A DNA stretch of 14,659 nt from Mxb001 sp049431945 (GCA_049431945.1 JBMTDJ010000052.1:1-14659), one strand, 5' to 3'. Shown: positions 7,131 through 14,333, counted from the stretch's first letter. The notes: a model not told the origin generated them from the sequence alone. Program-made: numbers and translations.

Positions 7131-7693
7131 CCATCGCGCTGCGCACGTTCCGGCCCGGCGACGACGCCTCCGCCCGAACGATCTACGAGGCGTCGTTCCC
7201 CGCGAGCCTGCGCGCCCCCTGGGCGGACCTGACTCACCACCGCGATGACGAGGAACTGCTCGTGCTCGTGGAGGGGGATCGCACCGTCCTCGGCACGGCG
7301 CTCATTCGCAGGCTCGGTCCGACCGACCTGGCATTCGTCCGCTACCTCGCGGTCGATCCAGAGCGGCGGAGCCAGGGACTCGGAGCGCTCCTCGTCGCTG
7401 AATTGCGTGGCCGGCTGGTCGACAAGGGGATCACCGCCTTCCTGCTCGATGTCGAGGCGCCCCTCGGAGCCCACGCCGAGGACGATCGTCGGCGCATTTC
7501 GTTTTACGAGCGGTGCGGCCTCTCCCTGCTCGACGTACCCGGATATGCGCCGCCGGAGCATGGCGAGACGGGCGAGATTGTTCCCCTCTTGCTCATGGGC
7601 GAGGTGCTCGACGACGGGGGTCCACTGGTCGGGGAGCGATTGGCTGAGGCAGTGCGGGCAGTGCTGCTCTATCGCTACGGCGTAGCCGACTAG
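7127..7693 (+). CDS. GNAT-family N-acetyltransferase
   Basis: A 188-aa protein. The acetyl-CoA-binding motif A is clear: FVRYLAVDPERRSQGLGALLV (70-90 region), with the pyrophosphate loop R-S-Q-G-L-G (81-86). Motif B follows as ISFYERCGLSLLDVPGY. The start at 7127 overlaps the ligase stop as ATGA; a farther upstream in-frame start inside the ligase has no support. Tight coupling to an acyl-CoA ligase suggests that the GNAT uses its acyl-CoA product or modifies the ligase itself, as actinobacterial Pat-type enzymes do for acyl-CoA synthetases. Both are inference. The substrate is unknown. Confidence 0.88.
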   Translation: MTIALRTFRPGDDASARTIYEASFPASLRAPWADLTHHRDDEELLVLVEGDRTVLGTALIRRLGPTDLAFVRYLAVDPERRSQGLGALLVAELRGRLVDKGITAFLLDVEAPLGAHAEDDRRRISFYERCGLSLLDVPGYAPPEHGETGEIVPLLLMGEVLDDGGPLVGERLAEAVRAVLLYRYGVAD

Positions 7694-8142
7694 GCAGATC
7701 GGCAGACGACACCGCGGGCGCGAGGCTCATCGGTCACGGTGATGACGCACGTGCTGTCCTCACCCTTCATGGTGAGCTTCACCTTGGGACCGTCGGACTC
7801 CACGCGCGTCGTGATGTCGGCCGTCGAGGCGAGTTGGCGCATGAGTGGACTCAGCGCGATGGTGATGAGCTGGTCGGCGAAGGTGTCGACCGAATCGATC
7901 TTGAGCTGCTCGAGGACCGCGTCGGCCAGGCGATCGGTGGCCATACCCTCCGCGGACGGCCTCGACGGACTGGCGGTCGGAGTGGGGGCAGGAGCGGCTT
8001 CAGGGGTGACGGACGGCTCCGTGGCTGCAGTGGTCGGGTCCTGGGGCTTCATGGGAGCCGAACCCGACTCCGCGGCAGGCGCGGCCGAGCAGGCGGCGAG
8101 GAGCAGCGGGGCGGCGAGGGCGACGGCGACGGCGGAGCGCAT
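7690..8142 (-). CDS. Lipoprotein with Pro/Ala/Thr linker, hypothetical
   Basis: A 150-aa protein with a lipoprotein signal ending LLLAAC (Cys18). A low-complexity Pro/Ala/Thr/Ser linker (about 19-65) is followed by a small folded domain (about 66-150) with two Cys (132 and 147) placed to form a disulfide near the C-terminus. The domain begins ATDRLADAVLEQLK and ends in beta-like segments (VKLTMKG, CVITVTDE, RGVVCRSA). The layout resembles DUF4333-like small exported domains, but I cannot assign a family. Its TAG and the GNAT TAG overlap in the palindrome CTAG (7690-7693). The start is 6 nt from a TACCGT box, so it is probably leaderless. Confidence 0.8.
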   Translation of the reverse strand: MRSAVAVALAAPLLLAACSAAPAAESGSAPMKPQDPTTAATEPSVTPEAAPAPTPTASPSRPSAEGMATDRLADAVLEQLKIDSVDTFADQLITIALSPLMRQLASTADITTRVESDGPKVKLTMKGEDSTCVITVTDEPRARGVVCRSA

Positions 8143-8148
8143 CCCACG

Positions 8149-8154
8149 ACGGTA
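8149..8154 (-). promoter_or_regulatory. Predicted -10 TACCGT, leaderless start of the 7690 lipoprotein
   Basis: TACCGT on the minus strand is exactly 6 nt from ATG at 8142. It fits TANNNT but lacks the G at position 3 seen in the other boxes. Confidence 0.38.
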
Positions 8155-8196
8155 GGGCCCGAGGGCGCCCCGATGCCTGCTGAGCGAGCCCCCGAC

Positions 8197-8202
8197 TAGG
8201 CT
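8197..8202 (+). promoter_or_regulatory. Predicted -10 TAGGCT for the 74-aa membrane protein gene
   Basis: TAGGCT; initiation 6-7 nt later (about 8209) gives a leader of about 21 nt containing GAGGAGG (8219-8225), placed well for ATG at 8230. GAGGATTCA occurs twice (8209-8217 and 8222-8230), once at the predicted transcription start and once running into the start codon. Confidence 0.42.
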
Positions 8203-8229
8203 CGGATCGAGGATTCACGAGGAGGATTC

Positions 8230-8454
8230 ATGGCCACGCATCAGGCAGCCAAGCCGCACTTGGTCTCGGCAATCATCACCGGCTGGGTGCTGGTCGCCCT
8301 CGTGTGGCTGATCTTCGGCTTCCTCTCGCAAAACTCCCTCATCTACGTCCCCATGCTGGTCGCCTACGCGGTCTGGACCGTGGTGTCACTCATCATCTTT
8401 GGACGCGGACTCGATCGAGAAATGGCGGCAGACGCCTCCCACGCAGATCACTAG
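8230..8454 (+). CDS. Small two-helix membrane protein, hypothetical
   Basis: A 74-aa protein with two hydrophobic segments (about 12-33 and 38-58) separated by a short SQNSLIYVP loop. Short hydrophilic ends carry His residues (MATHQAAKPH; ASHADH at the C-terminus). A strong Shine-Dalgarno GAGGAGG supports the start. The stop is followed by a perfect 11-bp inverted repeat. It is not assigned to a known family. It is divergent from the 7690 lipoprotein and convergent with the YbhN-like gene. Confidence 0.75.
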   Translation: MATHQAAKPHLVSAIITGWVLVALVWLIFGFLSQNSLIYVPMLVAYAVWTVVSLIIFGRGLDREMAADASHADH

Positions 8455-8480
8455 CCGATCGCAGACTCACCGAACGCCCC

Positions 8481-8520
8481 GGCTATCAAGGATTACGACG
8501 CTCGCTAACCCTTGATAGCC
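8481..8520. terminator. Perfect 11-bp inverted repeat between convergent genes
   Basis: GGCTATCAAGG (8481-8491) and CCTTGATAGCC (8510-8520) are exact inverted copies around an 18-nt loop, midway between the stops at 8454 (+) and 8537 (-). Placement fits a bidirectional terminator; there is no T-run on either side. Confidence 0.6.
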
Positions 8521-8536
8521 GCGAGGTACGTGCGGA

Positions 8537-9664
8537 TTACGCCGCGGCAGCGGACTTGCGTCGCGACAGGCGCTGCCGTATCGCGAAGTAAGCGACCGCG
8601 ATCCACCCGAGCACCATCTGCGGTAAGAAGCAAAACGCACGCCAGATCACGTCGGCCGCGACCGCCTGCTCGAAGGTCGCGCCGAAGGCGACGAGCATTC
8701 CAATGAGAGCGGCATCCACCGTGCCAGCGCCACCCGGCGCCAGTGGCACGGTGGTGAGCAGCAGGGCCACCGAGAAGGCCGCGAAGACCTCGAGCACCGT
8801 GACCGCATCGGCCTCGACGCCGCGCAGGGCCGCGAGTACGACGAACATCGGCGTCAATTGGGCCAGGACATTGGTGATGGTGATCGGTACCCACCGCTTG
8901 CCCACCATCTCGGCGGCGGTGTCATTGAAGCCGACGACGCTGTCCACCACGTTGGGGGGCGTGCGCTTGATGAGTCTGAACACTCGGCCGAGGACACCCT
9001 GCACGAAATCACCCACGCGCTGCGCATTGGTTCGGCTGCGCAGCACGAACGCGATGGCGACCATGGAAACCAGGCACACGACACCCGCGATGATGATGAT
9101 GATGTCGATCGTCGCGCACGGCAGCGCGCCGCACTCGTTGCCGGTGAGGGTCCGGCGTTCGAACACCCACAGCAGGATGAGGGCGACGCCCGGGGCGCCG
9201 AATGTCATGAGGTAGGTCCAGATGGCGTCTGCAGCAACTGCGGCCGCGGCCAGCTTCTGCTCGACGCGGTAGCGCGCGAGGATCGCGTACTGAGTCGCCA
9301 CCGCGATAGGGCCGCCTCCGAAGGGGATCGTGGTCGAGATCGCGAAGCCGCCCTGCCGGTCGACGAAGGCTGGCTCGTAGCCGAGATGGGGAATCGCCGC
9401 CATCGCCGTGAGCGGATAGACCCCGATGGCAATGAGGGCGGCGCCAATGGCAGCCAGGGTCCATCCCACCGGCATGGAGAAGGCCGCCTGCACGCCCTTC
9501 TCAAAGCCGCCGAAGTTGCTGGCCATGTAGTCGAAAATGAAGTACGCCAGGGCGATACCCAGGACGGTGAGGATCACCTTGGGCAGCCACGACTTCCAGC
9601 CACTTCCCCGGACTGCCTCGATCGCCGCCTCAGGTGCGGCATCGGGGGATGCGGAATCGGCCAC
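8537..9664 (-). CDS. YbhN/LPG-synthase transmembrane-domain family membrane protein
   Basis: A 375-aa integral membrane protein with roughly eight hydrophobic segments (for example about 27-50, 66-95, 140-170, 187-210, 265-300 and 320-360) and a basic C-terminal tail. The signature PLAPGGAGTVDAALIG (about 311-326) matches the conserved PxPGGxG turn of the family formed by the flippase half of MprF and by YbhN/AglD-type proteins. There is no C-terminal lysyl-transferase domain, so it is not a complete LPG synthase. Stand-alone members are proposed to move lipids or lipid-linked sugars across the membrane. The start is GTG, 6 nt from a weak CAGGCT element (9671-9676). It is divergent from the methyltransferase gene. 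Confidence 0.85.
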   Translation of the reverse strand: MADSASPDAAPEAAIEAVRGSGWKSWLPKVILTVLGIALAYFIFDYMASNFGGFEKGVQAAFSMPVGWTLAAIGAALIAIGVYPLTAMAAIPHLGYEPAFVDRQGGFAISTTIPFGGGPIAVATQYAILARYRVEQKLAAAAVAADAIWTYLMTFGAPGVALILLWVFERRTLTGNECGALPCATIDIIIIIAGVVCLVSMVAIAFVLRSRTNAQRVGDFVQGVLGRVFRLIKRTPPNVVDSVVGFNDTAAEMVGKRWVPITITNVLAQLTPMFVVLAALRGVEADAVTVLEVFAAFSVALLLTTVPLAPGGAGTVDAALIGMLVAFGATFEQAVAADVIWRAFCFLPQMVLGWIAVAYFAIRQRLSRRKSAAAA

Positions 9665-9727
9665 CCGTGGAGCCTGCCGCCTGACGGACCCGATGTCCAG
9701 CGCGACAGTCCCTCTCCCCGACTCCCC

Positions 9728-9733
9728 TAGGCT
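9728..9733 (+). promoter_or_regulatory. Predicted -10 TAGGCT, leaderless start of the methyltransferase gene
   Basis: TAGGCT, then exactly 6 nt (GCCAGC) to ATG at 9740, with no Shine-Dalgarno. Confidence 0.5.
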
Positions 9734-9739
9734 GCCAGC

Positions 9740-10615
9740 ATGGCCACGAAGAAGCCCCCGCAGTCACGCAGCGCGACGTCCAGCGTCATCGACACGCGCT
9801 ACTACCGCGACAACCTGGCCGCCTGGGACGAGCGCGCTCCGGCGCACGCCCGCGCCGAGGGATACGGCGTCGAGCGTTTCCATGCCGATCCGACATATCT
9901 GAGCGACGTCGTCGCCTTCGACATCCCCCTGCTCGGTGACGTGACCGGGCTCGAGGGGGTGCACCTGCAGTGCCATATCGGCACCGACACGGTGTCGCTC
10001 GCGCGCCGTGGTGCTCGCATGACCGGCCTGGACTTCTCTGGTGAATCCCTCGCCCAAGCCCGCGCACTGTCCGATGCGACCGACGCCGACGTGGACTTCG
10101 TCCAGTCGGATGTCTACGCCGCCGTCGAGGCCCTCGGGCGCGAGCGCTTCGACTTCGTCTTCACCGGCATCGGAGCCTTGTGCTGGCTTCCCGATGTCCG
10201 CCGGTGGGCCGAGGTCGTGCATGGCCTCCTCAAGCCGGGCGGATTCATCTTCATCCGGGAAGGCCACCCGATGCTCTGGGCCATGGACGAGTCTGTGGAT
10301 GACGAGTTGGTCGCCGGCTACCCCTACTTCGAGGTGGACGCGCCTGTCACCGACGAGCATGACGGCAGCTATCTGCCGGTGGATACGACCTTCCGAGCGG
10401 ACGTCTCGCACTCGTGGAATCACGGACTCGGCGAAACCGTCATGGCGCTCCTCGACACGGGAATGGCACTCGATCTGCTCGCCGAGCACGACAGCTGTCC
10501 GTGGGAGGCCCTGCCAGGCAAGATGCGCGAGGACTCCGACGGCGAGTGGCGCTTGCTCGAGCGACCCGAGCGGCTACCCCTCACCTACACGCTGCGGGCC
10601 CACCGAATCGATTGA
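9740..10615 (+). CDS. Class I SAM-dependent methyltransferase
   Basis: A 291-aa cytosolic protein with the Rossmann-like methyltransferase fold. The SAM-binding motif I is VHLQCHIGTDTVSLARRG (74-91), a Cys-containing version characteristic of one subgroup of this superfamily. The acidic loop follows as MTGLDFS (Asp98), then VQSDVYAA (121-128), motif IV FDFVFTGIGALCWLPD (137-152), and LLKPGGFIFIREGHP (163-177). The C-terminal half is Trp/Asp-rich (SHSWNHGLGE, DSCPWEALPGKM) and presumably forms the substrate lid. The acceptor is unknown. It appears monocistronic, starting leaderless from TAGGCT and ending before a small hairpin. Confidence 0.9.
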   Translation: MATKKPPQSRSATSSVIDTRYYRDNLAAWDERAPAHARAEGYGVERFHADPTYLSDVVAFDIPLLGDVTGLEGVHLQCHIGTDTVSLARRGARMTGLDFSGESLAQARALSDATDADVDFVQSDVYAAVEALGRERFDFVFTGIGALCWLPDVRRWAEVVHGLLKPGGFIFIREGHPMLWAMDESVDDELVAGYPYFEVDAPVTDEHDGSYLPVDTTFRADVSHSWNHGLGETVMALLDTGMALDLLAEHDSCPWEALPGKMREDSDGEWRLLERPERLPLTYTLRAHRID

Positions 10616-10624
10616 CTTCGGTAG

Positions 10625-10642
10625 GCCCGCGGACGCGTGGGT
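10625..10642. terminator. Small hairpin between convergent methyltransferase and lipoprotein genes
   Basis: CCCGCG (10626-10631) pairs with CGTGGG (10636-10641) with one G-U wobble around a GACG tetraloop; flanking G/T adds a further wobble pair. It is 10 nt after the methyltransferase stop. It is short, so this is a weak call. Confidence 0.33.
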
Positions 10643-10652
10643 GAAGGCGAAC

Positions 10653-10958
10653 TTAGTTCGTGTCGCCGATGCATCCTGTCATCATCGCGATGACCTTCTC
10701 TTGGAGCTCAGGTGTGATGTCGGCGTCCGTCTCCCCATCGCGCAACGCGGTGAGTTCCTCGGTCGAGTAGCCGGAGAGCTCCTGGCGAATGCAGTCGGTC
10801 GCCCCCTCGGGCATGCCCTCGCTGCCGATTTCGGACATGAGTTCATCGACGATCGCAGAGTTGTCATTGGAGGAGCTACCGCCCCCGCATGCGGTGAGGG
10901 TGAGAAGTGCCGCCGCGGCAGCGGCCGTGGCGATCGTGGCGAAGCGAGAGCGACCCAT
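10653..10958 (-). CDS. Small lipoprotein with helical two-Cys domain, hypothetical
   Basis: A 101-aa protein starting MGRSRFATIA, with an Ala-rich core and lipobox LTAC (Cys24) followed by a Gly/Ser/Asn linker. The mature domain (about 35-100) looks helical and acidic, with Cys56 (DCIRQEL) and Cys96 (MMTGC) that could be joined. An ELTALRDG segment lies between them. ATG at 10958 is preferred over an upstream in-frame start at 10991 because GAAGGGG lies just before it and the signal peptide then starts correctly. No family is recognised. A TAGCGT box at 11022-11027 gives a leader of about 57 nt. Confidence 0.78.
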   Translation of the reverse strand: MGRSRFATIATAAAAAALLTLTACGGGSSSNDNSAIVDELMSEIGSEGMPEGATDCIRQELSGYSTEELTALRDGETDADITPELQEKVIAMMTGCIGDTN

Positions 10959-11021
10959 AGGGACCCCTTCAGATAGGCGTGCCCTAGACACGCGTCCACT
11001 CGGTCGGTGGAGTTAGCCCAG

Positions 11022-11027
11022 ACGCTA
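11022..11027 (-). promoter_or_regulatory. Predicted -10 TAGCGT for the 10653 lipoprotein
   Basis: TAGCGT on the minus strand, with TTGGAG 15 nt upstream as a possible weak -35. The leader would be about 57 nt and include GAAGGGG before ATG at 10958. Confidence 0.33.
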
Positions 11028-11210
11028 GCACCGCCATACATACTCCAAGAGTGGATCGGCGGCGCGTCGCACACGAGGCCCTGCAGGTCTGCGTACGGCT
11101 GCAACGTGCCAATGTCCAGTGGATCGCGGGACTGCGCACGGGAATTCTCATCACGATCGCGGTGGGCCGTCGACATCGCTGTGATGGATGCGCTGTACTT
11201 CGCACTGGGT

Positions 11211-11228
11211 GGCCTGGTGACCATGGCC
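11211..11228 (-). terminator. Possible hairpin right after the sedolisin stop codon
   Basis: GGCC (11211-11214) and GGCC (11225-11228) flank TGGTGACCA, making a near-palindrome with one bulged base, 1 nt from the sedolisin TGA. No T-run follows; a weak terminator call. Confidence 0.3.
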
Positions 11229-11229
11229 G

Positions 11230-13014
11230 TCAGCCGGCTGGGCTGGGCAATCTGCGGTAGAGCACATTCATCGCCGGAACGCCGAGACCGCTTGCCATGT
11301 CGTAGCCGGACGTCGCGACGCAGCATCCGACGAGTTGCACGCCGTTGTTGCCGAGCGTGATGTCGTAGTACGGCGACTTCGCCGCCGAGGCAGCCCCGTA
11401 GAGCCAGGCATTGGCGAAGCCGATGCTCGGATACCCGGCCTCACGCTGCTTGGCCGTCATCGCGGCGAGATTGGCTCCGACGAACGGTGCTCCGCCGCTC
11501 GTTCCGCCGAGGGAGTAGACCCCGTCGCCGTACACGATCGGCCACCCGGGCTTGACCGCGCCGAGCACCGCCACGTCAGGCACGGTGCGAGGGCCGACCG
11601 GAGTGGAGCCGGCCTGCCACCACGGCCGCGAGAAGACCGCACTGGGCCCCCCCGCACCCGCCAGCGCAGGGACCTGGCCACCGAGGTACGGGCGGTCGTT
11701 CCACACCTGCTCCTTGCGCCGGGTGTTGTCGGCCTTGAGCGCGAGCCGGGTACCTCCGACTGCAGTCACCCACGGCGATGTGGCCGGATACCAGAGGGTC
11801 GGCTCGCCGAGGGCCTCGGCAACCTCTGCGCCGCACATGGATGTGCCGTAGTCCCCGGTCGCGACCACGACGGTCGTGCCGACGATCGCCGCCATGCGCA
11901 GCAGGTCCTCGTTCAGCGCGATAAGTGCGCGTGACTCGTCCCTGACGGCGGGCTCGCAGATCCCGTAGGAAATCGAGACCGCGTCGGGCACCGCATCACC
12001 GTGCAGCATGCGTGCAAAGGCGTCGGTGAACGACGGAGCGTTGTTCGGGACCTCCAGGAGGCTGATCGACTCCGCGCCGCTCAGCACCGACGAGGCCGTG
12101 ATGAGATCGAGGTGCGTCTCCATCGTGGCGCTCACGTAGGGCTCCGGCATTCCGGTGCCGAGCGTGACATCGATGCGGGGCTGCGAGTAGCCGAAGCACT
12201 CAGCGGCCGCCTCGATGTCAGCAGGGATGAAGCCTCCGCTGAGGGACACGATCGTCATGCGCGCGCCCTCGCCCCTCAGGCCCTTGCGGGCCAGCGCCGC
12301 CGTGCCGTAGGCGGTCTGGATCTGACCCGGCGCGTACACCGCGCGATCAGCCAGTGCCGGCGCATCGCACGTGCCCGCGGGCAGCGTGCCGCGGTTGCGC
12401 GGCCAGGCCTTCGGCTGGCCCGGATCGACAAGCGTCCCTCGAAGTTCAGCGAGCTGCGTCGGACTGATGCCGGGGGTATCAACGCTCGGCTCGTACTCGG
12501 CGTACTGCGACAGCAGTTCGACGACCACTGACCTCAGGGCCCTGGGCGGACTCTTGGCGTCGATCGTGTACGTCGTGTACGGATCGGCCGCCGTCGCACG
12601 CGTGATGACCATCTCGGAGTCGTACAGGCGCTCCCACGTTGCCACCTTCGCCGTGAGTCGCGCGAGGATGCGGCCTTCGTCGATCTCCACGCTGATGCCG
12701 AGTGGCTCGGCTACGGCGCGCAGGCGCTTGATGGCGCTGGTCTTCGCGCCGTACGCCTTGGCCGCAGCGGCGAGCGTCGGGTGGTCGCGGTACTCCAACT
12801 CCCCCGGTGTCGAGCGCTTGACGGCCTCTGCCTGCAGGACGGCACTGTCCCGAGGCAGTCCGGCAAAGAAGGTGATCTCCTTGTTGGCATCGCGAGCGGC
12901 GATCGCGGCGGCCTGCGTGTCGGCCGTGGGAGTGACCGCTGATGCCCCAGGCGCCACGAGGGACGCGGCCACGAGGGCTCCTGACACAAGCACGAGGACA
13001 GGCCTAAGACGCAT
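11230..13014 (-). CDS. Secreted serine-carboxyl protease, sedolisin/kumamolisin family (S53)
   Basis: A 594-aa exported preproenzyme. It has a signal peptide (MRLRPVLVLV, cleavage near GASA at about 26) and a pro-kumamolisin activation domain (about 40-195, with FFAGLPRD, AYGAKTSAIKRLRAVAEPLG and the RLTAKVATWERLYDSE core). The catalytic domain runs from about 225. The S53 Ser-Glu-Asp triad is intact: Glu299 and Asp303 in METHLDLI, and Ser506 in GGTSGGAP. The oxyanion Asp388 sits in ATGDYG (SGDSG is more usual). The C-terminal calcium site is complete, with YYDITLGNN (Asp551-Ile552) and SGYDMASGLGVP (Asp572). The family consists of acid-active secreted endopeptidases with self-removed propeptides. 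ATG at 13014 is favoured by the signal peptide; an in-frame ATG at 13026 is the alternative. It is 23 nt from the stop of the upstream gene, so it is likely the last gene of that operon. Confidence 0.93.
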   Translation of the reverse strand: MRLRPVLVLVSGALVAASLVAPGASAVTPTADTQAAAIAARDANKEITFFAGLPRDSAVLQAEAVKRSTPGELEYRDHPTLAAAAKAYGAKTSAIKRLRAVAEPLGISVEIDEGRILARLTAKVATWERLYDSEMVITRATAADPYTTYTIDAKSPPRALRSVVVELLSQYAEYEPSVDTPGISPTQLAELRGTLVDPGQPKAWPRNRGTLPAGTCDAPALADRAVYAPGQIQTAYGTAALARKGLRGEGARMTIVSLSGGFIPADIEAAAECFGYSQPRIDVTLGTGMPEPYVSATMETHLDLITASSVLSGAESISLLEVPNNAPSFTDAFARMLHGDAVPDAVSISYGICEPAVRDESRALIALNEDLLRMAAIVGTTVVVATGDYGTSMCGAEVAEALGEPTLWYPATSPWVTAVGGTRLALKADNTRRKEQVWNDRPYLGGQVPALAGAGGPSAVFSRPWWQAGSTPVGPRTVPDVAVLGAVKPGWPIVYGDGVYSLGGTSGGAPFVGANLAAMTAKQREAGYPSIGFANAWLYGAASAAKSPYYDITLGNNGVQLVGCCVATSGYDMASGLGVPAMNVLYRRLPSPAG

Positions 13015-13021
13015 GGCCTCG

Positions 13022-13027
13022 ACCATA
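13022..13027 (-). promoter_or_regulatory. Possible -10 TATGGT before the sedolisin gene
   Basis: TATGGT on the minus strand ends 7 nt before ATG at 13014. It overlaps the alternative start at 13026, and read-through from the gene upstream is at least as likely. Confidence 0.25.
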
Positions 13028-13037
13028 GCCCGGATCG

Positions 13038-14333
13038 CTAGCGGACGTAGACCTGCCCGCGTGACAGGTCGAGCGTCGAGCATGCACCGGTGCCAACGAC
13101 CGCCGTGAGTGTCCGGCCATCACCCGACAGATGCACCTTCACCGCCTGAGCCGACGTCGACCAGCAATGCTCCTGGCCCGTCTTGATCGACTTCGGGTCC
13201 CGCCATGTCTCGGAGCCCGGCCCCTGCCTGCCGACCATCATCTGCGTCATCGGCTGTGATGCATTGAGGCCCCCGATGCGCACGGTGCCGCCGGGATCGA
13301 CATTGAGCACGATCTGCGACTGGTACTCGCCAGCGTCGGGGACATCGCCCTGGCTCCAGGTCCGACCCCGATACGTCAGTTCGTTGACCTTCGCGTCGGC
13401 GAAGAACCACATGCCCTCGGCGGTGCCGGGCGTGCCCTGAGAGATGGTCCCGCACGTCGTCCCGGGCACGGGGTCACTCGACGGGGCCCCGAGCTTGGCA
13501 AGCCAGGAGTCCCGCTGCGCACCGGCATAGAAGTCGTAGGGGCACACGGCGTGGAGTTCACCCGATGCCCCGGGTGACGCGGTGAAACGTGCCTGGTTGA
13601 TGAAGGTATTCGTGCGACTGCTGTCCTCCACCCGGAAGTCGAAGGCAACGGACCTACCAGCCTCTCCCTCGAACCAGCCGATCTGCTCTCCAGCCTTGAC
13701 GGGCGTAGGGGTCACGGGCTGACCGGCGCTGGATGGGACCGGTTCCTTGGGCGCGGCCGCCGCGACGGCTCCGGTGACTCCCTTCACGTGGTAGAGCTGC
13801 ACCTGCACCCCACATCCGGCGTCGAAGAACAACGAGTACTCCGGCTTGTAGGAGGGATCGTCACTGATCTTGTAGTAGGCGGCCTGCACGAGCGTCATGT
13901 CGACGGGCGCGTAGAGCGGTAGCCGCTGACCATCCAGAGACGGCTTCGAATGCACATAGGAACGCACCGAGAGCACTCCGCCGAACGCTGTCTGCTGGCC
14001 GATGGGCACCACGACCTGCACCTGATCGAGGTCAATGACGTCCCGGGTGAAAACCGGACGCGTGGTACACCCAGGGTCAGGGTCAGGATTCGGGTCAGGA
14101 TTCGGGCCCTTCATGAGCTTCCAGACCAACTTGCCCTTCTTCTTGCCCTTCTTGATCTTGGTGCAGATCACGGTGCGCCCAGGCCCATCCCCCATGGTCG
14201 CGCCGACCTTCTTGCACGGCTTGCCCACTAGAGAGGCCGCCTGCGCCGGGGCAAGGACAACAGTCGTCGACACGATGAGGCAGAGCGTGATGGCACCGAC
14301 CATCGATACCTTCCCCCGTGTGCGAAGCGCCAT
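13038..14333 (-). CDS. Secreted M23-fold-like protein with Cys/Lys-rich N-terminal module
   Basis: A 431-aa exported protein with a signal peptide (MALRTRGKVS, hydrophobic to about 30, cleavage near AQAA). Residues 36-73 form a small module with two Cys (40, 57) and a Lys run (KKGKKKGKLVW) after a GATMGDGPGRTVIC strand. I recall such modules in secreted proteins of aquatic actinobacteria. A PNPDPNPDPDPG linker (77-88) follows. The main domain resembles a hybrid-motif/M23 beta barrel: LPLYAPVDMTLVQAAYY (138-154), VQVQLYHVKGV (177-187) and PVKAGEQIGWFEG (211-223). The HxxxD and HxH zinc ligands of active M23 endopeptidases are not seen, so catalysis is doubtful. A Cys-containing C-terminal part (about 295-431) has no recognised family. 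AGAAGG precedes the ATG, 9 nt after the stop of a related gene. Confidence 0.75.
   Translation of the reverse strand: MALRTRGKVSMVGAITLCLIVSTTVVLAPAQAASLVGKPCKKVGATMGDGPGRTVICTKIKKGKKKGKLVWKLMKGPNPDPNPDPDPGCTTRPVFTRDVIDLDQVQVVVPIGQQTAFGGVLSVRSYVHSKPSLDGQRLPLYAPVDMTLVQAAYYKISDDPSYKPEYSLFFDAGCGVQVQLYHVKGVTGAVAAAAPKEPVPSSAGQPVTPTPVKAGEQIGWFEGEAGRSVAFDFRVEDSSRTNTFINQARFTASPGASGELHAVCPYDFYAGAQRDSWLAKLGAPSSDPVPGTTCGTISQGTPGTAEGMWFFADAKVNELTYRGRTWSQGDVPDAGEYQSQIVLNVDPGGTVRIGGLNASQPMTQMMVGRQGPGSETWRDPKSIKTGQEHCWSTSAQAVKVHLSGDGRTLTAVVGTGACSTLDLSRGQVYVR
14074..14103. repeat. 12-bp tandem repeat encoding the Asn-Pro-Asp-Pro linker
   Basis: GGGTCAGGATTC occurs twice in perfect tandem (14080-14091, 14092-14103), preceded by a half unit GGGTCA. 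On the minus strand it encodes the NPDP linker of the M23-like protein and can vary in length without frameshift. Confidence 0.8.

Larger units (their letters stand above)
10959..11229. other. Intergenic region, 271 bp, no gene seen
   Basis: It lies between the 10653 lipoprotein start and the sedolisin stop. It holds the lipoprotein's ribosome site and TAGCGT box at its left end and a GGCC hairpin at its right end. Open frames on both strands have no start context or family likeness and run into the sedolisin antisense. No tRNA-like fold was spotted. Confidence 0.6.

Noticed and set aside
8858..9730. 290-aa plus-strand ORF
   Set aside because: It is antisense to the YbhN-like gene, His/Asp/Arg/Gly-rich as expected for the reverse of a membrane gene.
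10682..11326. 214-aa minus-strand ORF spanning the intergenic region
   Set aside because: It overlaps the lipoprotein and the sedolisin end in other frames and has no signal or family likeness.
11007..11360. Plus-strand ORF with a hydrophobic stretch (MDALYFALGGLV)
   Set aside because: There is no ribosome site or -10 box at a leaderless distance, and it runs into the sedolisin antisense.
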